Below, piece by piece: positions 18,010 to 25,597 of a stretch of 39,096 bases of DNA. The DNA lies in NCBI RefSeq assembly GCF_014202905.1, contig NZ_JACHHY010000029.1, positions 1 through 39,096 of the forward strand, given 5' to 3'. The position numbers and the translations under genes were made by a program. The notes beneath the pieces were generated by a model. The model ran no database searches. It was given only the letters and a program-made list of their open reading frames with translations, and was not told where the DNA came from. Numbering within the stretch: position 1 is the stretch's first letter; each line of letters opens with the position of its first letter. Origin of the DNA: Chitinivorax tropicus (GTDB taxonomy: Bacteria > Pseudomonadota > Gammaproteobacteria > Burkholderiales > SCOH01).

Positions 18010-19515
18010 TCACCCCTTGAACATCAATACGACCAGTAATAGTGCAATCACCGCCAGCAACCAGTTTTGGCGTTTTTGCTCACGCATCAGGTGAAAGTAC
18101 GCCTCTTTCAGCATATCGCCGTGGTTGCTGGAAAGTGCTTCGTGCAGCCTACGCGGCAGCTCAGGCAACATGGCCGCAAACTGCGGACCCTCACGTTTCA
18201 GATTGCGGATCAACCCGGCGAAGCCAAATTGCTCGTGCATCCAGCGCTCCAGAAACGGTTTCGCGGTCTGCCAAAGATCCAGGTCCGGATCGAGCTGGCG
18301 CCCCAGCCCTTCCACATTCAGCAAGGTCTTTTGCAACAGCACCAACTGTGGCTGGATCTCGACATTGAAGCGCCGTGACGTCTCAAACAAACGTAACAGC
18401 ACCTGTCCAAAACTGATCTGTGACAAAGGCCGATCGAAGATCGGCTCGCATACTGTCCTGACCGCTGCCTCCAGCTCCTCAACCCTGGTATCCGGCGGCA
18501 CCCAGCCCGATTCGATATGAGCAGTGGCCACACGCTTGTAGTCACGGTTGAAGAACGCCAGAAAATTGACCGCTAGGTAATGTTTGTCGAAATCGGTCAG
18601 CGTGCCGACAATGCCAAAGTCCAACGCGATATAGCGGCCATCAGCAGCGGCAAAGATATTGCCAGGGTGCATGTCCGCATGGAAGAAACCGTCACGGAAC
18701 ACCTGGGTGAAGAAGATCTCGACCCCAAAGCGGCTGAGCTTTTTCAGATCGATCCCTGTCTCTCGCAGTTTATCGATCTGGCCAATCGGCGTGCCCCGCA
18801 TCCACTGCAACACCATGACCTCGCGCGAGCAATAATCCCAATGCACCTCAGGCACGATCAGCATGGGAGAGTGCAGGAAATTACGCCGCAGCTGGCTTGC
18901 ATTGGCAGCCTCGCGCATCAGATCCAGTTCATCGTGCAGATACTTGTCGAATTCGGCCACTACCTCACGCGGCTTCAAACGCTTGCCATCAGCAAACAAC
19001 CATTCCACCACCCGCGCCATGATCCGCATCAGTGCCAGATCCTGATCGATGGTCGGCAAAATGCCAGGACGCAGGATCTTGACCGCCACCTCTTGACCAT
19101 CCGGCAAGATCGCATAGTGCACCTGGGCGACCGACGCACTGGCTACCGGTTTATCGTCAAACTGCTTGAACACAGCCTCTGGCGGCTGGCCCAGATTGCG
19201 CTGCAGAATCTCCCGCGCCAGGGCGCTGTCGAATGGGGGAACCCGATCCTGTAGCCGAGCCAGCTCATCTGCAATGTCTGGTGGCATCAAATCCCGACGG
19301 GTCGATAACACCTGACCGAATTTCACAAAAATGGGGCCAAGCCGCTCCAGCGCACGCCGCAGGCGAACAGCCCGAGGCGTCGACAAATCACGCCAGAACA
19401 ACACCCCGCGCACCAGAGCCCGCAGACCACGTACTCGTTCATGCCCCAGCAGAAATTCATCCAACCCATAGGCAAACACGACATGAACAATCTTCAGCAA
19501 TCTGAGCAGAAACAT
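18010..19515 (-). CDS. ubiB: Ubiquinone biosynthesis regulatory ATPase/kinase-like UbiB
   Basis: A 501-residue ABC1/ADCK/UbiB-family atypical kinase needed for ubiquinone synthesis, probably extracting lipid intermediates. It carries the family KxGQ motif ([19 protein letters not shown], Lys65-Gln68), an Ala-rich nucleotide loop ([10 protein letters not shown]), the AVKILRPG Lys, and [10 protein letters not shown] plus ALDFGIVG for catalysis. Two short C-terminal membrane helices end in [16 protein letters not shown]. Length is standard. It is the last gene of the DUF971-ubiE-SMR-ubiJ-ubiB run. Confidence 0.95.
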   Translation of the reverse strand: MFLLRLLKIVHVVFAYGLDEFLLGHERVRGLRALVRGVLFWRDLSTPRAVRLRRALERLGPIFVKFGQVLSTRRDLMPPDIADELARLQDRVPPFDSALAREILQRNLGQPPEAVFKQFDDKPVASASVAQVHYAILPDGQEVAVKILRPGILPTIDQDLALMRIMARVVEWLFADGKRLKPREVVAEFDKYLHDELDLMREAANASQLRRNFLHSPMLIVPEVHWDYCSREVMVLQWMRGTPIGQIDKLRETGIDLKKLSRFGVEIFFTQVFRDGFFHADMHPGNIFAAADGRYIALDFGIVGTLTDFDKHYLAVNFLAFFNRDYKRVATAHIESGWVPPDTRVEELEAAVRTVCEPIFDRPLSQISFGQVLLRLFETSRRFNVEIQPQLVLLQKTLLNVEGLGRQLDPDLDLWQTAKPFLERWMHEQFGFAGLIRNLKREGPQFAAMLPELPRRLHEALSSNHGDMLKEAYFHLMREQKRQNWLLAVIALLLVVLMFKG

Positions 19516-19593
19516 AACAAAGTGGCTTTTTGGGTAATGGGCACGACAGGTGCCGTGGTTTTCAAGCAGCTGGTTCGGGATCGATCTGGCCGG

Positions 19594-20169
19594 TCAACGT
19601 TCCGCAGGCGGCTTGAGCAAGGCTGTCAATCGTTCCAGCCGTTTCTCGGCGCGATCCACATCATCGCGAATGACATCCACCGCAGCAAGAAACGAAGCCA
19701 CATCATGTTGCTTGGCCAACAATGGGGCTTCCTCTGTCCAATGCTCGGTGTATTGGCGGGCCAGGCGGAATGCAAATTCACCTTGAGGGCCAAACAACCC
19801 AGCCCCCCATTGTGTCAACCGATGGGCCAACACATCACCAACCAAGCGGGACAAGTCCTCTTCCGCATCCCACCGGAGCCCTTTCAGCAATTTGCCGATT
19901 TCGGCGCCCAATGCGGTGTCTCCCTCAACCACGATATCGCGGTAAGCGGCCTCATCCTTCAAGGCCAGACGCGGCAACAGGCTGATGTGGAAACGGAGGG
20001 TCGTATCAGCAGGTGGTGTCGCCTGCTGCAAAAAGCCGTCCTCAGCCACCTTGAAACACAGCTCAATGGGAGATGCCACCAAGACCACGACTTGGCCGGC
20101 ATGCTCAGCCATCTGGTTGCGTAAACCAACCTGCTGGGCCAACAGATGGTTGAATGGAGCAAGCAGCAT
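19594..20169 (-). CDS. ubiJ: Ubiquinone biosynthesis accessory factor UbiJ
   Basis: A 191-residue UbiJ. The N-terminal SCP2-like lipid-binding domain (about 15-115, with VVVLVASPIELCFKV and the DTALGAEIGKLLKGLRWDAEEDLSRLVGD block) is followed by a coiled-coil C-terminus (VDVIRDDVDRAEKRLERLTALL). UbiJ holds hydrophobic intermediates in the soluble Ubi complex. Its position between ubiE and ubiB is the expected operon order, apart from the SMR gene that intervenes. Confidence 0.93.
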   Translation of the reverse strand: MLLAPFNHLLAQQVGLRNQMAEHAGQVVVLVASPIELCFKVAEDGFLQQATPPADTTLRFHISLLPRLALKDEAAYRDIVVEGDTALGAEIGKLLKGLRWDAEEDLSRLVGDVLAHRLTQWGAGLFGPQGEFAFRLARQYTEHWTEEAPLLAKQHDVASFLAAVDVIRDDVDRAEKRLERLTALLKPPAER

Positions 20170-20281
20170 ATCGTTAAACTCCTGATTTCATATCGTCACC
20201 GCACAGCGGCAGGTGGATGGCCCACTTTGGTTCCATTGCCATGATTCACCGATATTGGTGTCCCATTTGGTTGAACATCGC

Positions 20282-20602
20282 TCAATGGCCGCTTCCAGCC
20301 AGGCTGAGCAATACCGTTCCGGCCATGATCAACAGCAGCCCACAGAGCTTCATCCAACCCAGGCCTTCACCGAACCAGACCACGCCAACCACGGCCACGA
20401 TCGCCATGCCGACGCCACACCAGATGGCGTAGACGATGCCGACTTCCAACGTCTTCAGGACTTGGCTCAACAGCCAGAATGACAACACATAGCCCGACAC
20501 CACCATCAGCGTGGGGACCAGCCTTGTCATGCCTGCCGATGCTTTCAGCGAGCTGGTTGCAATGGTTTCAGCAATGATGGCGAGAGCCAGCAGCCCCCAC
20601 AC
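20282..20602 (-). CDS. Small multidrug resistance (SMR/EmrE-type) transporter
   Basis: A 106-residue protein with four membrane helices. The essential membrane Glu12 in AIIAETIATSSLK corresponds to EmrE Glu14, and GIVYAIWCGVG is the conserved helix-3 motif. These antiporters exchange protons for cationic drugs or guanidinium. The start is GTG at 20600-20602, only 14 bases after the ubiE stop, and there is no good Shine-Dalgarno, so translation probably depends on ubiE readthrough. Whether it exports drugs (Qac) or guanidinium (Gdx) cannot be told from sequence alone. Its place inside the ubi operon is unusual. Confidence 0.9.
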   Translation of the reverse strand: MWGLLALAIIAETIATSSLKASAGMTRLVPTLMVVSGYVLSFWLLSQVLKTLEVGIVYAIWCGVGMAIVAVVGVVWFGEGLGWMKLCGLLLIMAGTVLLSLAGSGH

Positions 20603-20616
20603 CGTCGGTGGAGCAC

Positions 20617-21354
20617 TCAGAACTTGAACCCCTTGTGCAAGGCAACCACGCCAGCCGTCAGGTTATGGTAATCGACCCGGTCGAACCCAGCCTCACCCAT
20701 CATCTGCTTCAGCTCCTCCTGCCCTGGGTGCATGCGGATCGACTCCGCCAGGTAGCGGTAACTATCCGCATCGTCGGCAATCAACTTGCCCATGATAGGC
20801 AGCGCCTTGAACGAATACAGGTCGTAGACCGGCGACAACGGCTTCCACACCTTGGAGAACTCCAGCACCAGCAACCGACCACCCGGTTTGATGACACGGT
20901 GCATTTCCTTCAGCGCCAGATCTTTATGCGTCATATTGCGCAACCCGAACGCCACGGTCACACAATCAAAGTAATCGTCCGGAAACGGCAGTTTCTCCGC
21001 ATCACATTGCGCCACAGGCAGCAGCACACCTCGATCCACCAAACGATCACGACCAACCGTCAGCATGGAGCTGTTGATGTCCGTCAGCCAGACCTGCCCA
21101 CTCGCCCCGACCTTTTTGCTGAATGCATACGACAGATCGCCCGTGCCGCCTGCGATATCCAGCACCCGCGAACCGGCCCGAACCCCAGACTGCTCGATCG
21201 CGAATACCTTCCACAACCGATGCAATCCACCGGACATCAGGTCGTTCATCACATCGTATTTCTGGGCAACGGAGTGAAACACCCCAGCAACCTTGCGGGC
21301 CTTCTCAGACTCGTCTACCGTTTCAAAACCAAAGTGCGTCTGTTTATCAGTCAT
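20617..21354 (-). CDS. ubiE: Demethylmenaquinone/ubiquinone C-methyltransferase UbiE
   Basis: A 245-residue SAM-dependent methyltransferase for the C-methylation step of ubiquinone (and menaquinone) synthesis. Family signatures are [28 protein letters not shown], the SAM motif [15 protein letters not shown], and [14 protein letters not shown]. The start is ATG at 21354, within the ATGA overlap with the DUF971 gene; a longer frame starting further upstream would lie inside that gene. The C-terminal [16 protein letters not shown] is canonical. Confidence 0.96.
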   Translation of the reverse strand: MTDKQTHFGFETVDESEKARKVAGVFHSVAQKYDVMNDLMSGGLHRLWKVFAIEQSGVRAGSRVLDIAGGTGDLSYAFSKKVGASGQVWLTDINSSMLTVGRDRLVDRGVLLPVAQCDAEKLPFPDDYFDCVTVAFGLRNMTHKDLALKEMHRVIKPGGRLLVLEFSKVWKPLSPVYDLYSFKALPIMGKLIADDADSYRYLAESIRMHPGQEELKQMMGEAGFDRVDYHNLTAGVVALHKGFKF

Positions 21355-21737
21355 GATGGATCTCGCGAAGCGCCCGCCACAGCCAGGCGGGCTAGGTAAT
21401 CCTGCCAGTTGGCATCCTGATTGACGCCCAACTGGTATAAGTAATCCCAAGAGTACAGGCCGGAATCATGCCCATCGTCAAACACCAGTTTGATCGCATA
21501 GTGGCCGACCGGCTCAATGGCCTTGATATTCACCCACCGCTTGCCGATCTGCAGCACCGCCTGCTCAGGCGAATGGCCCCGTACCGCAGCAGAAGGGGAA
21601 AACACTCGAAGATATTCACAAGGCAATTCAAATCGAGCCTGGTCGGAAAAGACCAATTCCAGCAGACGAGACTGCTGATGCAGCCGAATTTCAATGGGGA
21701 CAGGGGTATGTTGACTCAATCCAGCCATGAAGCACAT
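21351..21737 (-). CDS. DUF971-domain protein (gamma-butyrobetaine hydroxylase-like N-terminal domain)
   Basis: A 128-residue protein with one DUF971/GBBH-like N-terminal domain: [36 protein letters not shown], then [18 protein letters not shown]. Members are often encoded beside ubiE and have been linked to iron-sulfur or quinone metabolism, but the function is not settled. The stop overlaps the ubiE start by 4 bases, so it is the coupled first gene of the ubi operon. The start could also be the ATG three codons further in (21728). Confidence 0.85.
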   Translation of the reverse strand: MCFMAGLSQHTPVPIEIRLHQQSRLLELVFSDQARFELPCEYLRVFSPSAAVRGHSPEQAVLQIGKRWVNIKAIEPVGHYAIKLVFDDGHDSGLYSWDYLYQLGVNQDANWQDYLARLAVAGASRDPS

Positions 21738-21831
21738 CCGTGCAAAGAAGATGCAATCTTAACAAATTAGGCTGCTGCTTGCAGTAAACACACCAAGCAT
21801 GTCCTACCACGGGATGTTGAGCCTGCCGGAT

Positions 21832-21865
21832 TTGTCACGCTCATGTAATAATCCCTACCTATCCT
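21832..21865 (+). promoter_or_regulatory. Pho box and -10 of phoB
   Basis: TTGTCAC-GCTC-ATGTAAT (21832-21849) is two 7-base half-sites with the 4-base spacer of the PhoB consensus (CTGTCAT-N4-CTGTCAY, 5 of 7 each). After exactly 10 bases comes TATCCT (21860-21865), the spacing seen in PhoB-activated promoters, where the box replaces the -35. This supports autoregulation of phoB. Confidence 0.6.
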
Positions 21866-21897
21866 TGCAACAATATCGAATTGTCGAGGAACACGAC

Positions 21898-22587
21898 ATG
21901 CCCGCAAATATCCTCCTGGTTGAAGATGAGCCCGCCATTCAGGAATTGATCGCCTTCAACCTGGAACAAGCTGGTCACCACGTACTCCGTGCCGAAACGG
22001 CTGAGCAAGGTCTGAATTTCATCCGCACCGCCTTACCTGATCTGGTTCTGCTTGACTGGATGCTGCCAGGGCAATCCGGTGTGGATTTCACCCGCCGTAT
22101 CCGCAACGACGAGCGCACCCGACATGTGCCCGTCATCATGCTCACCGCACGCTCGGAAGAACATGACAAGATTTCCGGGCTGGAAAGTGGGGCGGACGAC
22201 TACATCACCAAACCCTTCAGCCCACGTGAGCTGCAGGCCCGCATCAAAGCTGTGCTCCGCCGTCGCGCACCACAGATGACCGACGATGCAGTCGAGGTGA
22301 AAGGCCTGCGCCTGGACCCGGCAACCCACCGGGTCACAGCCAGTAATCGTTCGCTGGATCTGGGCCCGACCGAATTTCGCCTGCTGCATTTCTTCATGAC
22401 CCACAGTGAACGGGTGCACTCCCGGTCGCAACTGCTGGATCATGTCTGGGGTGACCATGTGTTTGTCGAGGAACGGACTGTCGATGTCCACATCCGTCGC
22501 CTGCGCAGCGCGCTGGAGCCAAGTGGCCATGCTGACTTGATCCAGACTGTACGCGGTGCAGGGTACCGTTTCTCTGCACAATTGTAA
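21898..22587 (+). CDS. phoB: Phosphate regulon response regulator PhoB
   Basis: A 229-residue OmpR-class regulator, the normal PhoB length. The receiver domain (1-120) has ED at 9-10, phospho-accepting Asp53 in LLDWMLPG, Thr83 in MLTAR and Lys105 in YITKPFSPREL. The winged-helix DNA-binding domain spans about 130-229 (LGPTEFRLLHFFMTHSERVHSR, VDVHIRRLRSAL, TVRGAGYRFS). The start at 21898 has GAGGA 8 bases upstream; an upstream in-frame ATG would place the start before the promoter. PhoR follows after an unusually long structured spacer. Confidence 0.95.
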   Translation: MPANILLVEDEPAIQELIAFNLEQAGHHVLRAETAEQGLNFIRTALPDLVLLDWMLPGQSGVDFTRRIRNDERTRHVPVIMLTARSEEHDKISGLESGADDYITKPFSPRELQARIKAVLRRRAPQMTDDAVEVKGLRLDPATHRVTASNRSLDLGPTEFRLLHFFMTHSERVHSRSQLLDHVWGDHVFVEERTVDVHIRRLRSALEPSGHADLIQTVRGAGYRFSAQL

Positions 22588-22595
22588 GGAAAGTG

Positions 22596-22842
22596 CTGCT
22601 GGCGAGGACGCTGCTTGTATAGCTCGTCAGCGGACAATGCTTGGAATCGCGCAGGTGCATGCATGCTGTGCTCTGCCTACAGCTAGGCAATTGCCCGCAC
22701 CTGCTGCAAACGGTTTCCTGGCGTGATCTATCCCTCGTGAACGAGATCACAGCCCTTTCCGCAGCAAGCAACAATACGTGGCCAAACCCAGCAAGCATGT
22801 AATAATTGGGGCTCGGTGCCATGTGACCTTGGCACCAGTTTT
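22596..22842 (+). ncRNA. Structured phoB-phoR spacer (candidate 3'-UTR RNA or attenuator)
   Basis: Between phoB and phoR I find successive stem-loops: 22596-22606 with 22623-22633 (11 bp including GU pairs), 22651-22658 with 22697-22704 (GCAGGTGC/GCACCTGC) enclosing 22674-22679 with 22684-22689 (TGCCTA/TAGGCA), and 22723-22750 (GTGAT...ATCAC around CTCGT-GA-ACGAG). The last, 22815-22836 (GGTGCCA/TGGCACC), is followed by AGTTTT like a terminator. It could be a phoB-derived small RNA or a device that lowers phoR expression. Found by eye; no folding energy was computed. Confidence 0.45.
22815..22842 (+). terminator. Terminator-like hairpin between phoB and phoR
   Basis: 7-bp stem GGTGCCA / TGGCACC with an 8-base loop, followed by AGTTTT. 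It lies 42 bases before the phoR start, so it would end or attenuate transcripts coming from phoB. Confidence 0.5.
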
Positions 22843-22883
22843 CCATGTACCCAAGTGATGTTCACCACCTAAAGCGATAGATC

Positions 22884-24215
22884 TTGTCTGGCATTTATAG
22901 TCGAACGTTTGCCATCCTGGGCGCCATGGCCTTTGTTTCCGGGGCAGTCTGGGGGTTACTTGGCGCGCTGCCGGCCCTGGCCGCAGGCATGTTGCAGCTG
23001 CTGATTTTCCTGCTGTTCCACATCGTGCATCTGGCCAAGCTGCACAGCTGGCTGAAGCAACCCACGCTGGATCGCGTACCGGAAAGCCTGGGCGGCTGGG
23101 ATGAAGTCTACACCCAGCTCTATCAGATGGTCCGATCCCAATCGCGCAGCCAACAAAAGCTATCCACCGCACTTGACCGATTCATCAGCGCCGGCGAAGC
23201 CATGCCTGACGGCGTGGTCGTCCTGAACGAAAAAGACCGGATCGAGTGGTGCAACCCTGTTGCCATGCGCCATTTTGGCCTGGACCGCCGCCAGGACATT
23301 GGCCAACAGATCAGCTATCTGGTCAGAAACCCCGATTTCGTCAACTACTTGCATGCCCACGATGCAGCCCAACCGCTCATCTACCGAGGCACACGCGATA
23401 AAGACCTGATCCTGGCCATACAGATCGTTCCGTTTGACTCGACACGGAAGCTCCTGATCAGCCGGGACATCACCCAGCTGGAAAAAGTACAGACCGTCCA
23501 CCGCGATTTCGTCGCCAATGTATCCCATGAGCTGCGAACACCCTTGACAGTCATCGGCGGTTTTCTGGAAACCCTGCTGGATCTGGACGAACCCGCACCG
23601 GGCATCGTCCGCAAATACATGGACTTGATGCTGTCACAAACCAAGCGCATGCAGCGGATTGTGGAAGACCTGCTGACGTTGTCTCGCCTGGAGAACCACC
23701 AGAACAGCCTGCGTATCGAGCCAATCAACGTACCCGCTTTGCTACAGAGCATTCTGAGCGAAGCCCAAGGCCTGTCGGCTGGCCGCCATGAAGTCACACT
23801 CACCATTCAAACCGAACACTGGGTGCTAGGTAGCCGTGACGAGCTACACAGCGCTTTTGCAAACCTGGTATCCAATGCCATCAGATACACCCCGGAAGGG
23901 GGTCGAATCACGCTGTCATGGCGTATCGAACATCGACAAGGCGTGTTTCAGGTATCTGACACCGGCATCGGCATCGAACCGCAGCACATCCCTCGTTTGA
24001 CAGAACGTTTCTACAGAGTTGACAAGGGGCGGGCTCGGGACACAGGCGGAACCGGGCTGGGTTTGGCCATCGTGAAACATATCCTGCTACGGCACGATGC
24101 CAAACTTGATATTACCTCCACACCAGGTGAAGGCAGTCATTTCACCATCTACTTCCCTACCGAGAGCCTCACGCCGAGCGCACAGAAAAACATCGCAGCA
24201 GATGCCCATTCTTAG
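22884..24215 (+). CDS. phoR: Phosphate regulon sensor histidine kinase PhoR
   Basis: A 443-residue PhoR. Two N-terminal membrane segments (about 7-29 and 31-51) have no real periplasmic domain, as in other PhoR proteins. A PAS domain follows (about 98-200). HisKA has His215 in FVANVSHELRTPLTV, and the ATPase domain has NLVSNAIRYTPEGG, DTGIGIE and GTGLGLAIVKH. It phosphorylates PhoB under low phosphate through PstSCAB/PhoU. The start is taken as TTG at 22884; no good Shine-Dalgarno is visible, and an ATG at 22926 would cut into the first membrane helix, so the exact start is uncertain. Confidence 0.92.
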   Translation: MSGIYSRTFAILGAMAFVSGAVWGLLGALPALAAGMLQLLIFLLFHIVHLAKLHSWLKQPTLDRVPESLGGWDEVYTQLYQMVRSQSRSQQKLSTALDRFISAGEAMPDGVVVLNEKDRIEWCNPVAMRHFGLDRRQDIGQQISYLVRNPDFVNYLHAHDAAQPLIYRGTRDKDLILAIQIVPFDSTRKLLISRDITQLEKVQTVHRDFVANVSHELRTPLTVIGGFLETLLDLDEPAPGIVRKYMDLMLSQTKRMQRIVEDLLTLSRLENHQNSLRIEPINVPALLQSILSEAQGLSAGRHEVTLTIQTEHWVLGSRDELHSAFANLVSNAIRYTPEGGRITLSWRIEHRQGVFQVSDTGIGIEPQHIPRLTERFYRVDKGRARDTGGTGLGLAIVKHILLRHDAKLDITSTPGEGSHFTIYFPTESLTPSAQKNIAADAHS

Positions 24216-24330
24216 ATATACCCAACCAGGGTAAATCACCCTCCGCCAAAATACTGCATATACGAATATAAACTGCCACCAACACCACTTTCCTTCTACT
24301 TCAGTATTGATCAGCAAAAGCGAGTTTTTC

Positions 24331-24406
24331 CTCGACATCTTGTCACTCAAACGTCATAATATGGCATCCTGCCGTGAACTACGAATTCGATAATCCATAT
24401 GTCGAG
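24331..24406 (+). promoter_or_regulatory. Inverted repeat, candidate activator (enhancer) sites
   Basis: CTCGACAT (24331-24338) and ATGTCGAG (24399-24406) are exact inverted copies. They sit about 143 and 75 bases upstream of the sigma-54 promoter at 24481, the usual distance for sites of NtrC-type activators. PrsR is the expected activator in PEP-CTERM systems, but its site is not known to me, so this is inference. The rest of the 390-base gap from phoR is AT-rich and empty. Confidence 0.35.
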
Positions 24407-24480
24407 ATATTTTACATGGCGAGATTTGCAATACTCCCATTTCCTCGATAACCCTTGGAATAAGCGTGTCTATATTCTAT

Positions 24481-24496
24481 TGGCATGATGCTTGCT
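24481..24496 (+). promoter_or_regulatory. Sigma-54-type promoter of the PEP-CTERM gene
   Basis: TGGCATGATGCTTGCT differs at one base from TGGCACG-N4-TTGCW, with the exact 10-base GG-to-GC spacing. Transcription would start near 24508 and leave a leader of about 98 nt before the ATG at 24606. Confidence 0.75.
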
Positions 24497-24605
24497 AGAA
24501 GATATGTAATTCTAAGAATATTTGCGTGGCCGAAATAGATTGCCCTAACTTAGCCACAAAAGTAGGAATTTTCAGTAAATTCAGCTTCTTGCGATGAGGT
24601 CATTC

Positions 24606-25361
24606 ATGAAAACAGGTAAAATTCTATCAATAGCGATGGCGCTGAGCGTGGTGACAGCAGCGCCTGCCTTTGCGGCCAACATGCCCGTCAGTTGGAGCTT
24701 TGCATCCGCCAGTGACAGTACGTATGCAAGCTCACTGACCTTGACTGGGGCCAACGGCGCCAAAATCAAGGCCCGCGCGTATTCTTCCTCCCAAACCGAT
24801 GGCAGTGGCGCGTTGGGCGGTGCCTGGATGAAATCCTGGGGATCATCTGGTATCGGCATCGCCAATTGCACCAGCGGCATCAGTTGCAATGAAACCCAGG
24901 CCCCCAACCATAGCATTGATACACAAGGTAAAAATGACTTCCTGCTACTGGAATTCGACGATTTTTACACCGTCAATGACTTCAAGATCGGCTGGAGCGG
25001 TCGTGACTATAGCTCCAGTTACGATTCAGACATCCAGCTCTGGTCTGGCCCAGCATCCGGTGCAGCAGGCCTGGATCTGACGGGTGCGTGCATCAGCGGC
25101 TGTGCAACAACGCTGGCATCCCTTGGATTCACCAGCACCAAGGTCTTCAATGATGTCATCACCGATCAAAGCAACCCTGTTACCGGCTTGAACAAGTCAC
25201 GCTACCTGTTGGTTTCAGGTGCGTTGAACTCAGGTGACAACGACTACTTCAAGTTCAAATCCGTCTCAGGCGCCCGTGGGCTGGTACCCGAGCCCGAGAG
25301 CTTGGCGCTACTGGGCTTAGGCTTGGCGGGGCTTGGCTTGGTGCGTCGCCGCAAGCGCTGA
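24606..25361 (+). CDS. PEP-CTERM sorting-domain protein
   Basis: A 251-residue exported protein. A signal peptide (MKTGKILSIAMALSVVTAAPAFA) leads a Ser/Gly/Asp-rich beta-type body with two Cys pairs (NCTSGISC and ACISGC). The C-terminal sorting tag has VPEPES, a hydrophobic helix (ALLGLGLAGLGLV) and RRRKR. Exosortase cleaves such tags at PEP and delivers the protein to the cell surface or matrix. The body matches no family I recognise. The start at 24606 is preferred to an ATG four codons earlier because GAGG sits about 7 bases upstream of it. The promoter is sigma-54 type, and a strong terminator follows. Confidence 0.9.
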   Translation: MKTGKILSIAMALSVVTAAPAFAANMPVSWSFASASDSTYASSLTLTGANGAKIKARAYSSSQTDGSGALGGAWMKSWGSSGIGIANCTSGISCNETQAPNHSIDTQGKNDFLLLEFDDFYTVNDFKIGWSGRDYSSSYDSDIQLWSGPASGAAGLDLTGACISGCATTLASLGFTSTKVFNDVITDQSNPVTGLNKSRYLLVSGALNSGDNDYFKFKSVSGARGLVPEPESLALLGLGLAGLGLVRRRKR

Positions 25362-25385
25362 CCACTGGCCAGCTGCTACGAAAAC

Positions 25386-25415
25386 AAAAAAGGTCACCTC
25401 TTGGGTGACCTTTTT
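25386..25415 (+). terminator. Intrinsic terminator after the PEP-CTERM gene
   Basis: Stem GGTCACC / GGTGACC (25392-25398, 25404-25410) with a 5-base loop, flanked by an A run and followed by TTTTT. It is 25 bases after the stop codon, so prsT needs its own promoter or depends on readthrough. Confidence 0.92.
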
Positions 25416-25597
25416 GTCAGGCTCGAGCCAATCTGGCAAACCACGCAATGCACACAACATTGCAGCCTCCTCAGGTTTGGTGGACACAATCCCCGGTCTC
25501 CGTCGAATGCATGGCAACCGAACCCAGTCTGGTCGGCAATGCGCAGCCGCCTGTTATACACTCCAAAGTACACTTGCCCCGTTCACACTTGCAGGCT

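Noticed and set aside
24421..24450. A second sigma-54-like site (TGGCGAGATTTGCA near 24417)
   Set aside because: GG and GC are only 8 bases apart, not 10, so it cannot serve as a -24/-12 element.
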